NCBI RefSeq assembly: GCF_932526225.1
Contig: NC_064039.1
Coordinates: forward strand, 1,116,001 to 1,180,000
Reading direction: 5' to 3'
DNA length: 64,000 nt
Origin: Nematostella vectensis
Taxonomy: Eukaryota > Cnidaria > Anthozoa > Actiniaria > Edwardsiidae
Each line of letters begins with the position of its first letter. The stretch's first letter is position 1. The position numbers and the translations under genes are program-made. The notes under the pieces are model-generated. The model was given only the letters and a program-made list of their open reading frames with translations. It was not told where the DNA came from and made no database searches. Below, piece after piece: positions 51,201 through 62,900 of the stretch.

Positions 51201-52299
51201 CAAGATACTGCACTACAGGTACGAAGAGCCCCCTTCTGAAAACCACCGTTCATCTCTATCTGCCTGACCCCCTGAATTTCGATGTACTGAAGCGGATTTT
51301 GACCTTGGGATGCTTGTTCTATACCTCTGCGATTCACCACGTATGAACTTGCACTTTCTGAAAACCACCGTTCAGAACGGACACCAGAACGCTTGAAAAG
51401 CCCCAAAAACTCTAAATTAATTGTGTACGGTCCTTTATACAAAGAGTCCTAAAATACAACAACTCTTCCGACAAAGGGCTAACGCCCGAAACGTCAGCGA
51501 AGCCACTAATTTTTACCGTGGCGTAAAACACATTTCAACCTTGTGTTAATTATTTCCCTAATTGTACCACACCTACACAGACCACCTAGTTATTCTACAG
51601 CTTGTCTGTAGTTTGTCTAGTCATACCACCTAGGTGTTCTACAGCTTGTCTGTAGTTTTTCCAACCCCGGGGGTGGGGGGGTGGGGGGGACTCCAATAAA
51701 AACAGACGGGGGTGATTGTCGGCAAAATTAATTTTAACCCTAAGGGATAACAGGTTGGGGTGGTCAACAGAAATTATTTCCCCCTAAGAGATAGCAAATT
51801 GGGTGTGGAAGAAGTAATTTTTTTACCCTAAGAGATAGCAGAATCAGAAAAATCGTCAAACACCGACTAAGGAATAGCAGTTGGTCGAATCTTATACCCT
51901 TAGAGATAGCAGAATCGGAAAAACCCTCTATTTTGAGCCATCCATTCGATAATCCATTGACCACGGGAGCTTTCATTTATGATTTTCTCAATAATTGTAA
52001 CAGCGCTCAAGATATTTGAAGATGAAACCATCCTGATGTCCCAGTACATCTCACCAGCCGGCCATGTCAACTACGCGTTACCACGTCACGCAATCGCAAC
52101 AGAGCAAAATGTCTCGGTGGTAGATTGCGTGATGTTCTGCATGCTCGATGGCAGGTGTCAGTCACTGAATTACGTCACAAGCAGCAAAACTTGCGAGATC
52201 AACAACGCGACCAGACACGAGAGCGAAGATGATGTCACACCAAGAGATGGAGTGGTTCATTACGAGGTTTTACAGTTCATGCACGGCAGCGATGATTAA
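42279..52299 (+). CDS. Secreted F5/8C(fucolectin)x2-Ig-D8C-PAN protein (10 exons, complete)
   Basis: Exons: 42279-42290 (MKTK), 43005-43056, 46507-46770, 47875-48057, 48416-48658, 48983-49168, 50085-50357, 50608-50753, 50987-51218, 52004-52299. All phases close, giving 628 aa. Exons 1-2 give a signal peptide: MKTK then LILGDFFIAWLVIAAYAG. Residues ~22-170 and ~171-313 are two F5/8 type C (fucolectin-type) domains, each split over two exons (NLALRQPTAS..PWWRVDLG..CEV; VNLALSKPANQSS..PWWRVDLG..CEVEVYS). Residues ~314-404 are an Ig-like domain (NLTCP, WILKGK, WECIVSNKHG). Residues ~405-531 match the D8C domain of uromodulin/OIT3 (TTWWRYGG, CVPTHRC, VCFHWDGDCCRY). Residues ~532-628 are PAN/apple-like (VVDCVMFC, RCQSLNYV, TCEINN). 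No membrane anchor is seen. A sugar-binding role is plausible for F5/8C domains of this type but not shown. The 12-base coding part of exon 1 is the weakest call. AATAAA at 53255-53260 could end the mRNA. Confidence 0.85.
43470..44565 (+). pseudogene. Decayed non-LTR retrotransposon (LINE) reverse transcriptase, 5' part
   Basis: RT motifs are clear: FVDFSKAFDSVPR, EGVRQGCVLSPTVFNLF, and YADDLVL in another frame, so at least one frameshift lies between 43700 and 43760. A 61-bp direct duplication (~43853-43975) and a missing stretch follow. Then comes the C-terminal part (SLIQPILLYGSELWG, SELGILPIRSNATMRAINFW) and a Cys/His knuckle CQFCPDTVKDEFHFVVHC. Stop codons interrupt it near 43885 and 44353. 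The N-terminal endonuclease is absent. Located in intron 2 of the F5/8C gene in the same orientation. The clade is not assigned. Confidence 0.9.
44565..45537. mobile_element. TIR element with 76-bp inverted ends and ~13-bp target duplication
   Basis: Ends 44565-44640 and 45462-45537 are inverted copies over 76 bp with two mismatches; they begin GAGAGCATAAGATAAGAGAG. The direct repeats TTGATCTCGCCAA (44552-44564) and TTGATCTCGCTAA (45538-45550) flank it. They lie within the LINE reading frame, which resumes in frame after the right copy (NSETQIFS), confirming that the flanks are a target-site duplication. The interior is AT-rich and non-coding. A 13-14-bp duplication is longer than usual for TIR transposons, so I do not assign a superfamily. 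Confidence 0.85.
45538..45658 (+). pseudogene. LINE remnant, 3' coding end
   Basis: Continuation of the LINE reading frame after the inserted TIR element: DLAKNSETQIFSLVFNPPKK, then IAKEAAKYVFLCFQLENNK and a stop. Together with 43470-44565 it shows that the retrotransposon was already in place when the TIR element inserted. Confidence 0.82.
45785..46390. repeat. ~26-bp minisatellite (GTTCACACCCTTTGTCTGTTGATTAC) in F5/8C gene intron 2
   Basis: About 22 diverged copies, with CTTTGTC/CTCTGTC and GATTAC/GATTGC variants and some irregular units. It ends about 115 bases before the acceptor of exon 3 (46506) and contains no exon sequence. Confidence 0.9.
49120..49480 (+). repeat. ~100-bp repeat containing the F5/8C exon-6 end and donor
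   Basis: Four copies. Each holds CCTGTGCGAGGTGGA(A/G)G and GTACTCCGAGAGC from the last ~40 coding bases of exon 6 (CEVEVYSESK); the first and last copies also hold AAAG|GTACGCG with the donor. A (GT)n/(G)n tract and ATTAATGGGGAATTGTGACC complete the unit. Two middle copies lack AAAGGTAC. Past the real donor (49168) the frame runs into TGA in the GT tract. The pattern parallels the BRSK array. Confidence 0.9.
51478..51505 (+). other. Hairpin motif with CCCGAAACGTCAG
   Basis: GGGC-TAAC-GCCC hairpin followed by GAAACGTCAG, in intron 9 of the F5/8C gene. It is related to the CGAAACGTC motif near 15250. It looks like a degenerate end of a Penelope-like or other element carrying a hammerhead-derived motif; the CUGAUGA part is decayed (CCGACAA). 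Confidence 0.3.
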
Positions 52300-53993
52300 G
52301 CCACAGCTCGTGTTGATGGTCGGCAATTATAGCTGTTCAATATAGATGCCAACAAATATTGATAGACCATTTTTTGCTGTTGAATTACCATTTAACCTGT
52401 ACTTTCCAACGAGAGGGTGTCAGGTGTGTATTGGGAGTGCAACAAAATGAACAAAGGATGTGTGACGTCATCGATGACGTCACTAAAGTAAACTATTCTA
52501 ACGACATCAACAAAGATATATACGTATCCCATGACGTCATCAAAAGCAAAAATACCCGTATCTCTATGACTGAAAAATCTTCAGACAGCATGACTTAGAT
52601 GTCGTGAAGGCGTCAAGGGCGACGGGATAGTCACATGATGTGTGTCGTAATCGAATACATCTTCAAAAACGAAAATATTTCAAATATCATCACGATATTT
52701 CGTGATATAGAAACCGTAAGGCAAGTAATTTGGGAGATGTCTAGGAGTGTCAAGGGAGGTGAATGAGAATGGTCAAGTGACGTTGGCCGTCATCGATTGA
52801 AATCGTCGGGCGTAAAATAGCAATTTTTGTATGGAGCTCCGCTTGTTGCCTACATCTATATATTAGTGAAAATAGGTTAGAAGACATTAGAGTCTAAATC
52901 GATCAAAAAAGCTACGAGCCAGAACAGGTTATTGTACATTGTGTATAATTTATATATTGTATCATATTGTGTATAATACATGGGCGTGTAGAGCGCTAAT
53001 TATATATTGTGTATATCTACGAGGCTTTAATTGGCACATGTGAACGATTACGTCTAAAAACCCTAGAAGACACGGGGGTGATTCATATTAGTAAACAGTC
53101 TAATCCTATTACGGAAAGCAGCAATAGAAAACACAATTCTTTCTACAGATGTAGTAAACAGTCTAATCCTATTAAGGAAAGCAGCGATAATAGAAAACAC
53201 AATTCTTTCTACAGATGTAGGATTGTTTGCACAACAAAATGTTAAGATTTTGAAAATAAAGTCTTTGTACAATACAAAAATACGCATAAACAATAGGTGC
53301 ATGTGCACGTGAGCATGCGGGGATTATTGTGACCATGGGGTGTAGTTAACGGCCTCAAGGATCTGCGAACTGCACCAAGAAGTCACGTGACCTATTGAGT
53401 GTCCAATTCCAGTCCAGATTAACACAGGAAACCCGTAACGCCAGAAAGCAACGAAACAAATTAATACAGGAATGACTGCACCCGTCACGCCAGAAAGCAA
53501 CAAGAAAATAAAAAATCGTTCATTCGTGTTCGCATGCTGTCAATTTTCTACCTCAACCTTACTTGATTTACAAAGTTGTATTTTGTGGTGTTTCCTATTT
53601 AACATGTTGCGAAGGCCTGTCTTTTTGTGGTGGCAAAGGGAGATTGGCCTCGTAGGAGAGACTCCAAGAAGACCCTTTCAAATTTGGATAAGCCCGCAAG
53701 CAACACTCGCATAATCGCGCATGCTCGATTTCAAGAAAACCACGCTAAATAAATTTTAAAAGGTTGGTTTATAGGCTAGATAGGTGTACTACCTGGTATA
53801 TTTACTTTTTTTATTATTCTACGCGCGCACTAAATAAGAATAAAAAATAAATTTAGCATTTGTTTATTACAGGACATTATAATCATTTACTTACAATCTT
53901 GAACTTTTATTTGACATTACTTATAATCCTTGGTCTGGAGCCATAAAAATTTGATATTTCCTTTAACAATATTACGCTAATCTAAGCATAGTA
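52300..53993. other. Convergent intergenic region between the F5/8C gene and CHDH
   Basis: Contains the probable 3' UTR of the F5/8C gene up to AATAAA at 53255. A ~64-bp tandem duplication (53092-53220) has the unit AGTAAACAGTCTAATCCTAT ... TTTCTACAGATGT. On the minus strand AATAAA at 53906-53911, about 83 bases past the CHDH stop, is the likely CHDH polyadenylation signal. No other gene was recognised. Confidence 0.55.
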
Positions 53994-56900
53994 TCATCTT
54001 TGTCCTTTTTCGGGCGTCTTGAAAACCGGGGCCTTGGACCGAGGCAGAGGGTCTTTTCCGAGAATAGCGTCGGCGATCTTCTCGGCGATCATGACGGTAG
54101 GCGCGTTGAGGTTACCGCTGACCACGCTTGGCATGATTGACGCGTCAACCACGCGTAGGTTGTCCACGTGGAAAACACGTGCGGCGTTGTCTACCACCGC
54201 CAGCGGGTCAGAAGCCGAACCCATCTTGCACGTGCAGGAAGGGTGATAGGCGCTGTCTGCAAACTCTCTCACGAATGCATCAATCTCGTCATCAGTCCGG
54301 ATATGTGAGCCTGCACGCAAAGGATGACATTAAACATTACCCGGAGTGTAATTAGACATACTTGAGTGTACACGTAAAGGATGACATTAAACATTACCCG
54401 GGGTGTAAGTAGACATACTTGAGTGTACACGTAAAGGATGACATTAAACATTACCCGGAGTGTAATTAGACATACTTGAGTGTACACGTAAAGGATGACA
54501 TTTAACATTACCCGGAGTGTAATAAGACAGACTTGAGTGTACACGCTAAGGTCGTGTGCATTCTTTAATACAAGTTTGACACTGTTTGAGGGGTTTTTCA
54601 AAGAGTTAGATGATGATATTCTTTTTACTTGGATTAATTTGCCAAAATTCCCCCACCCTACCCCCCAAAAGTAAACTCTTGGCTGTCGGTTATAGCACGG
54701 GTAATATAACTGGAGACATCGAAATTCTTAAAATATAGGCCATAAGCTATAATTTGATACCAATTTTACTATATCTACCGGGGGGTGCTACGAGGTGCGT
54801 ATTTTCTTGACCTTAGCTCATGGACTATGAGGCTTACCGGGTCTTATGAGAGATGCATGAGGCTAGTGAGGCTTACCGGGTCTTATGAGAGATGCATGAG
54901 GCTAGTGATGCTTACCGGGTCTTATGAGAGATGCATGAGGCTAGTGATGCATACCGGGTCTTATGAGAGATGCATGAGGCTAGTGATGCATACCGGGTCT
55001 TATGAGAGATGCATGAGGCTAGTGAGGCATACCGGGTCTTATAAGAGATGCATGAGGCTAGTGATGCATACCGGGTCTTATGAGAGATGCATGAGGCTAG
55101 TGAGGCATACCGGGTCTTATGAGAGATGCATGAGGCTAGTGAGGCTTACCGGGTCTTATGAGAGATGCATGAGGCTAGTGATGCATACCGGGTCTTATGA
55201 GAGATGCATGAGGCTAGTTATGCTTACCGGGTCTTATGAGAGATGCATGAGGCTAGTGATGCATACCGGGTCTTATGAGAGATGCATGAGGCTAGTGATG
55301 CATACCGGGTCTTATGAGAGATGCATGAGGCTAGTGAGGCATACCGGGTCTTATAAGAGATGCGAGAGGCTAGTGATGCATACCGGGTCTTATGAGAGAT
55401 GCATGAGGCTAGTGATGCATACCGGGTCTTATGAGAGATGCATGAGGCTAGTGATGCATACCGGGTCTTATGAGAGATGCATGAGGCTAGTGATGCATAC
55501 CGGGTCTTATGAGAGATGCATGAGGCTAGTGATGCATACCGGGTCTTATGAGAGATGCATGAGGATAGTGAGGCTTACCGGGTCTTATGAGAGATGCATG
55601 AGGCTAGTGATGCATACCGGGTCTTATGAGAGATGCATGAGGATAGTGAGGCTTACCGGGTCTCATGAGAGATGCATGAGGCTAGTGAGGCTTACCGGGT
55701 CTTATAAGAGATGCATGAGGATAGTGAGGCTTACTGGGTCTTATGAGAGATGCATGAGGCTAGTGATGCATACCGGGTCTTATGAGAGATGCATGAGGCT
55801 AGTGAGGCTTACCGGGTCTTATGAGAGATGCATGAGGCTAGTGATGCATACCGGGTCTCATGAGAGATGCATGAGGCTAGTGAGGCTTACCGGGTCTTAT
55901 GAGAGATGCATGAGGCTAGTGAGGCTTACTGGGTCTTATGAGAGATGCATGAGGATAGTGAGGCTTACCGGGTCTTATGAGAGATGCATGAGGCTAGTGA
56001 TGCATACCGGGTCTTATGAGAGATGCATGAGGCTAGTGTTGCATAACGGGTCTTATAAGAGATTTAGATGCATGAGGCTAGTGAGGCTTACCGGGTCTTA
56101 TGAGAGATGCATGAGGCTAGTGATGCATACCGGGTCTTATGAGAGATGCATGAGGATAGTGAGGCTTACTGGGTCTTATGAGAGATGCATGAGGCTAGTG
56201 ATGCATACCGGGTCTTATGAGAGATGCATGAGGCTAGTGATGCATACCGGGTCTTATGAGAGATGCATGAGGCTAGTGAGGCTTACCGGGTCTTATGAGA
56301 GATGCATGAGGCTAGTGTTGCATACCGGGTCTTATGAGAGATGCATGAGGATAGTGAGGCTTACCGGGTCTTATGAGAGATGCATGAGGCTAGTGAGGCT
56401 TACCGGGTCTTATGAGAGATGCATGAGGCTAGTGAGGCTTACTGGGTCTTATGAGAGATGCATGAGGCTAGTGAGGCTTACTGGGTCTTATGAGAGATGC
56501 ATGAGGCTAGTGAGGCTTACTGGGTCTTATGAGAGATGCATGAGGCTAGTGAGGCTTACTGGGTCTTATGAGAGATGCATGAGGCTAGTGATGCATACCG
56601 GGTCTTATGAGAGATGCATGAGGATAGTGAGGCTTACCGGGTCTTATGAGAGATGCATGAGGCTAGTGATGCATACCGGGTCTTATGAGAGATGCATGAG
56701 GATAGTGAGGCTTACCGGGTCTTATGAGAGATGCATGAGGCTAGTGATGCATACCGGGTCTTATGAGAGATGCATGAGGATAGTGAGGCTAGTGAGGCTT
56801 ACTGGGTCTTATGAGAGATGCATGAGGCTAGTGAGGCTAGTGAGGCTTACTGGGTCTTATGAGAGATGCATGAGGCTAGTGAGGCTTACTGGGTCTTATG

Positions 56901-59900
56901 AGAGATGCATGAGGCTAGTGAGGCTTACTGGGTCTTATGAGAGATGCATGAGGCTAGTGATGCATACCGGGTCTTATGAGAGATGCATGAGGATAGTGAG
57001 GCTTACCGGGTCTTATGAGAGATGCATGAGGCTAGTGATGCATACCGGGTCTTATGAGAGATGCATGAGGCTAGTGTTGCATACCGGGTCTTATGAGAGA
57101 TGCATGAGGATAGTGAGGCTTACCGGGTCTTATGAGAGATGCATGAGGCTAGTGATGCATACCGGGTCTCATGAGAGATGCATGAGGCTAGTGATGCTTA
57201 CCGGGTCTTATGAGAGATGCATGAGGATAGTGAGGCTTACCGGGTCTTATGAGAGATGCATGAGGTTAGTGATGCATACCGGGTCTTATGAGAGATGCAT
57301 GAGGCTAGTGATGCATACCGGGTCTTATGAGAGATGCATGAGGCTAGTGTTGCATACCGGGTCTTATGAGAGATGCATGAGGCTAGTGAGGCTTACCGGG
57401 TCTTATGAGAGATGCATGAGGATAGTGAGGCTTACCGGGTCTTATGAGAGATGCATGAGGCTAGTGATGCTTACCGGGTTTAATGAGAGATACATGAGGT
57501 TAGTGATGCATACCGGGTCTTATGAGAGATGCATGAGGCTAGTGATGCATACCGGGTCTCATGAGAGATGCATGAGGCTAGTGAGGCTTACCGGGTCTTA
57601 TGAGAGATGCATGAGGCTAGTGATGCTTACCGGGTCTTATGAGAGATGCATGAGGCTAGTGATGCATACCGGGTCTTATGAGAGATGCATGAGGATAGTG
57701 AGGCTTACCGGGTCTTATGAGAGATGCATGAGGCTAGTGATGCTTACCGGGTCTTATGAGAGATGCATGAGGCTAGTGATGCATACCGGGTCTCATGAGA
57801 GATTTAGATGCATGAGGCTAGTGAGGCTTACCGGGTCTTATGAGAGATGCATGAGGCTAGTGATGCATACCGGGTCTTATGAGAGATGCATGAGGATAGT
57901 GAGGCTTACTGGGTCTTATGAGAGATGCATGAGGCTAGTGATGCATACCGGGTCTTATGAGAGATGCATGAGGCTAGTGATGCATACCGGGTCTTATGAA
58001 AGATGCATGAGGCTAGTGAGGCTTACCGGGTCTTATGAGAGATGCATGAGGCTAGTGTTGCATACCAGGTCTTATGAGAGATGCATGAGGATAGTGAGGC
58101 TTACCGGGTCTTATGAGAGATGCATGAGGCTAGTGAGGCTTACCGGGTCTTATGAGAGATGCATGAGGCTAGTGAGGCTTACTGGGTCTTATGAGAGATG
58201 CATGAGGCTAGTGAGGCTTACTGGGTCTTATGAGAGATGCATGAGGCTAGTGAGGCTTACCGGGTCTTATGAGAGATGCATGAGGCTAGTGAGGCTTACT
58301 GGGTCTTATGAGAGATGCATGAGGCTAGTGAGGCTTACTGGGTCTTATGAGAGATGCATGAGGCTAGTGATGCATACCGGGTCTTATGAGAGATGCATGA
58401 GGATAGTGAGGCTTACCGGGTCTTATGAGAGATGCATGAGGCTAGTGATGCATACCGGGTCTTATGAGAGATGCATGAGGATAGTGAGGCTTACCGGGTC
58501 TTATGAGAGATGCATGAGGCTAGTGATGCATACCGGGTCTTATGAGAGATGCATGAGGATAGTGAGGCTAGTGAGGCTTACTGGGTCTTATGAGAGATGC
58601 ATGAGGCTAGTGAGGCTAGTGAGGCTTACTGGGTCTTATGAGAGATGCATGAGGCTAGTGAGGCTTACTGGGTCTTATGAGAGATGCATGAGGCTAGTGA
58701 GGCTTACTGGGTCTTATGAGAGATGCATGAGGCTAGTGATGCATACCGGGTCTTATGAGAGATGCATGAGGATAGTGAGGCTTACCGGGTCTTATGAGAG
58801 ATGCATGAGGCTAGTGATGCATACCGGGTCTTATGAGAGATGCATGAGGCTAGTGTTGCATACCGGGTCTTATGAGAGATGCATGAGGATAGTGAGGCTT
58901 ACCGGGTCTTATGAGAGATGCATGAGGCTAGTGATGCATACCGGGTCTCATGAGAGATGCATGAGGCTAGTGATGCTTACCGGGTCTTATGAGAGATGCA
59001 TGAGGATAGTGAGGCTTACCGGGTCTTATGAGAGATGCATGAGGTTAGTGATGCATACCGGGTCTTATGAGAGATGCATGAGGCTAGTGATGCATACCGG
59101 GTCTTATGAGAGATGCATGAGGCTAGTGTTGCATACCGGGTCTTATGAGAGATGCATGAGGCTAGTGAGGCTTACCGGGTCTTATGAGAGATGCAGGAGG
59201 ATAGTGAGGCTTACCGGGTCTTATGAGAGATGCATGAGGCTAGTGATGCTTACCGGGTTTAATGAGAGATACATGAGGTTAGTGATGCATACCGGGTCTT
59301 ATGAGGAGGCATGAGGCTAGTGATGCATACCGGGTCTCATGAGAGATGCATGAGGCTAGTGAGGCTTACCGGGTCTTATGAGAGATGCATGAGGCTAGTG
59401 AGGCTTACCGGGTCTTATGAGAGATGCATGAGGCTAGTGATGCTTACCGGGTCTTATGAGAGATGCATGAGGCTAGTGATGCATACCGGGTCTTATGAGA
59501 GATGCATGAGGATAGTGAGGCTTACCGGGTCTTATGAGAGATGCATGAGGCTAGTGATGCTTACCGGGTCTTATGAGAGATGCATGAGGCTAGTGATGCA
59601 TACCGGGTCTTATGAGAGATGCATGAGGATAGTGAGGCTTACCGGGTCTTATGAGAGATGCATGAGGCTAGTTATGCTTACCGGGTCTTATGAGAGATGC
59701 ATGAGGCTAGTGAGGCTTACCGGGTCTTATGAGAGATGCATGAGGCTAGTGATGCTTACCGGGTCTTATGAGAGATGCATGAGGTTAGTGATGCATACCG
59801 GGTCTTATGAGAGATGCATGAGGATAGTGAGGCATACCGGGTCTTATGAGAGATGCATGAGGCTAGTGTTGCATACCGGGTCTTATGAGAGATGCATGAG

Positions 59901-62900
59901 GCTAGTGATGCATACCGGGTCTCATGAGAGATGCATGAGGATAGTGAGGCATACCGGGTCTTATGAGAGATGCATGAGGATAGTGATGCATACCGGGTCT
60001 TATGAGAGATGCATGAGGATAGTGAGGCTTACCGGGTCTTATGAGAGATGCATGAGGCTAGTGATGCATACCGGGTCTCATGAGAGATGCATGAGGCTAG
60101 TGATGCTTACCGGGTTTAATGAGAGATACATGAGGTTAGTGATGCATACCGGGTCTTATGAGAGATGCATGAGGATAGTGAGGCTTACCGGGTCTTATGA
60201 GAGATGCATGAGGCTAGTGATGCATACCGGGTCTTATGAGAGATGCATGAGGCTAGTTATGCTTACCGGGTCTTATGAGAGATGCATGAGGCTAGTGATG
60301 CATACCAGGTCTCATGAGAGATGCATGAAGTTAGTGATGCATACCGGGTCTCATGAGAGATGCATGAGGCTAGTGAGGCTTACCGGGTCTTATGAGAGAT
60401 GCATGAGGTTAGTGATGCATACCGGGTCTCATGAGAGATGCATGAGGCTAGTGATGCTCACCGGGTCTTATGAGAGATGCATGAGGCTAGTGATGCATAC
60501 CGGGTCTTATGAGAGATGCATGAGGCTAGTGATGCTCACCGGGTCTTATGAGAGATGCATGAGGCTAGTGATGCATACCGGGTCTTATGAGAGATGCATG
60601 AGGCTAGTGAGGCATACCGGGTCTTATGAGAGATGCATGAGGCTAGTGATGCTCACCGGGTCTTATGAGAGATGCATGAGGCTAGTTATGCTTACCGGGT
60701 CTTATGAGAGATGCATGAGGCTAGTGAGGCTTACCGGGTCTCATGAGAGATGCATGAGAATAGTGAGGCTTACTGGGTCTTATGAGAGATGCATGAGGCT
60801 AGTGAGGCTTACCGGGTCTTATGAGAGATGCATGAGGCTAGTGATGCATACCGGGTCTTATGAGAGATGCATGAGGATAGTGAGGCTTACCGGGTCTTAT
60901 GAGAGATACATGAGGTTAGTGATGCATACCGGGTCTTATGAGAGATGCATGAGGCTAGTGAGGCTTACCGGGTCTTATGAGAGATGCATGAGGCTAGTGA
61001 TGCATACCGGGTCTTATGAGAGATGCATGAGGATAGTGAGGCTTACCGGGTCTTATGAGAGATACATGAGGTTAGTGATGCATACCGGGTCTTATGAGAG
61101 ATGCATGAGGCTAGTGAGGCTTACCGGGTCTTATGAGAGATGCATGAGGCTAGTGATGCATACCGGGTCTTATGAGAGATGCATGAGGCTAGTGAGGCTT
61201 ACCGGGTCTTATGAGAGATGCATGAGGCTAGTGAGGCTTACCGGGTCTTATGAGAGATGCATGAGGATAGTGAGGCTTACCGGGTCTTATGAGAGATGCA
61301 TGAGGATAGTGAGGCTTACCGGGTCTTATGAGAGATGCATGAGGCTAGTGATGCATACCGGGTCTTATGAGAGATGCATGAGGCTAGTGAGGCTTACCGG
61401 GTCTTATGAGAGATGCATGAGGCTAGTGATGCATACCGGGTCTCATGAGAGATTTAGATGCATGAGGCTAGTGATGCATACCGGGTCTCATGAGAGATTT
61501 AGATGCATGAGGCTAGTGAGGCTTACCGGGTCTTATGAGAGATGCATGAGGCTAGTGAGGCTTACCGGGTCTTATGAGAGATGCATGAGGCTAGTGATGC
61601 ATACCGGGTCTTATGAGAGATGCATGAGGCTAGTGATGCATACAGGGACTTATGAGAGATTTAGATGCATGAGGCTAGTGAGGCTTACCGGGTCTTATGA
61701 GAGATTTAGATGCATGAGGCTAGTGATGCATACCGGGTCTTATGAGAGATGCATGAGGCTAGTGATGCATACCGGGTCTTATGAGAGATGCATGAGGCTA
61801 GTGATGCATACCGGGTCTTATGAGAGATGCATGAGGCTAGTGAGGCTTACCGGGTCTTATGAGAGATGCATGAGGCTAGTGAGGCTTACCGGGTCTTATG
61901 AGAGATGCATGAGGCTAGTGATGCATACTGGGTCTTATGAGAGATGCATGAGGCTAGTGATGCATACCGGGTCTTATGAGAGATGCATGAGGCTAGTGTT
62001 GCATAACGGGTCTTATAAGAGATTTAGATGCATGAGGCTAGTGAGGCTTACCGGGTCTTATGAGAGATGCATGAGGCTAGTGATGCATACCGGGTCTTAT
62101 GAGAGATGCATGAGGCTAGTGATGCATACCGGGTCTTATGAGAGATGCATGAGGCTAGTGTTGCATAACGGGTCTTATGAGAGATTTAGATGCATGAGGC
62201 TAGTGTTGCATACCGGGTCTTATGAGAGATTTAGATGCATGAGGCTAGTGAGGCTTACCGGGTCTTATGAGAGATTTAGATGCATGAGGCTAGTGTTGCA
62301 TACCGGGTCTTATGAGAGATTTAGATGCATGAGGCTAGTGAGGCTTACCGGGTCTTATGAGAGATGCATGAGGCTAGTGAGGCTTACCGGGTCTTATGAG
62401 AGATGCATGAGGCTAGTGATGCATACCGGGTCTTATGAGAGATGCATGACGCTAGTGAGGCTTACCGGGTCTCATTTCGTCCCCACGGAATGGCTCAAAT
62501 GCCTTCTGGGCAAAGATCTCACGTGACAGTCTCACGCATGCGCGCATCTCCTGCCAATCATCCTCTGTTGACATGTAGTTAAAGTCGATGATTGGATGAT
62601 CATAGGCATTTGGGGACTTCAGCTTTACATAACCTTTGCTTTGAGAGCGCATGCTCCCTACGTGAAGCTGAAAGGGATGTGGTAAAGTAGGACATTAGGC
62701 TTTCCAGTCTTATCTAGCAAGCAATAGGTTTACCATTTTTACTTCAGATGCCCGAAAACTCGAGCATGGATAACTTAAAATTAAAAATCCTTGAGCTCGC
62801 CGCTTACTTCAACTATTTCGTTTCCCTTGACCATATTTTATCACGTTTTTGGAGTACTCTTTAAATAGTAATGTTGATCGATTTCTTCCTTCGCTTGTTT

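Noticed and set aside
54785-62526. Two very long plus-strand open frames (about 1500 and 1070 codons) with a 13-residue repeat [13 protein letters not shown]
   Set aside because: The 39-bp unit is a multiple of three and stop-free in this frame, so openness follows automatically. It is antisense to CHDH, sits wholly in its intron and is built from its splice donor. The few indel types are ancestral units copied many times, and one frameshift near 59305 breaks it.
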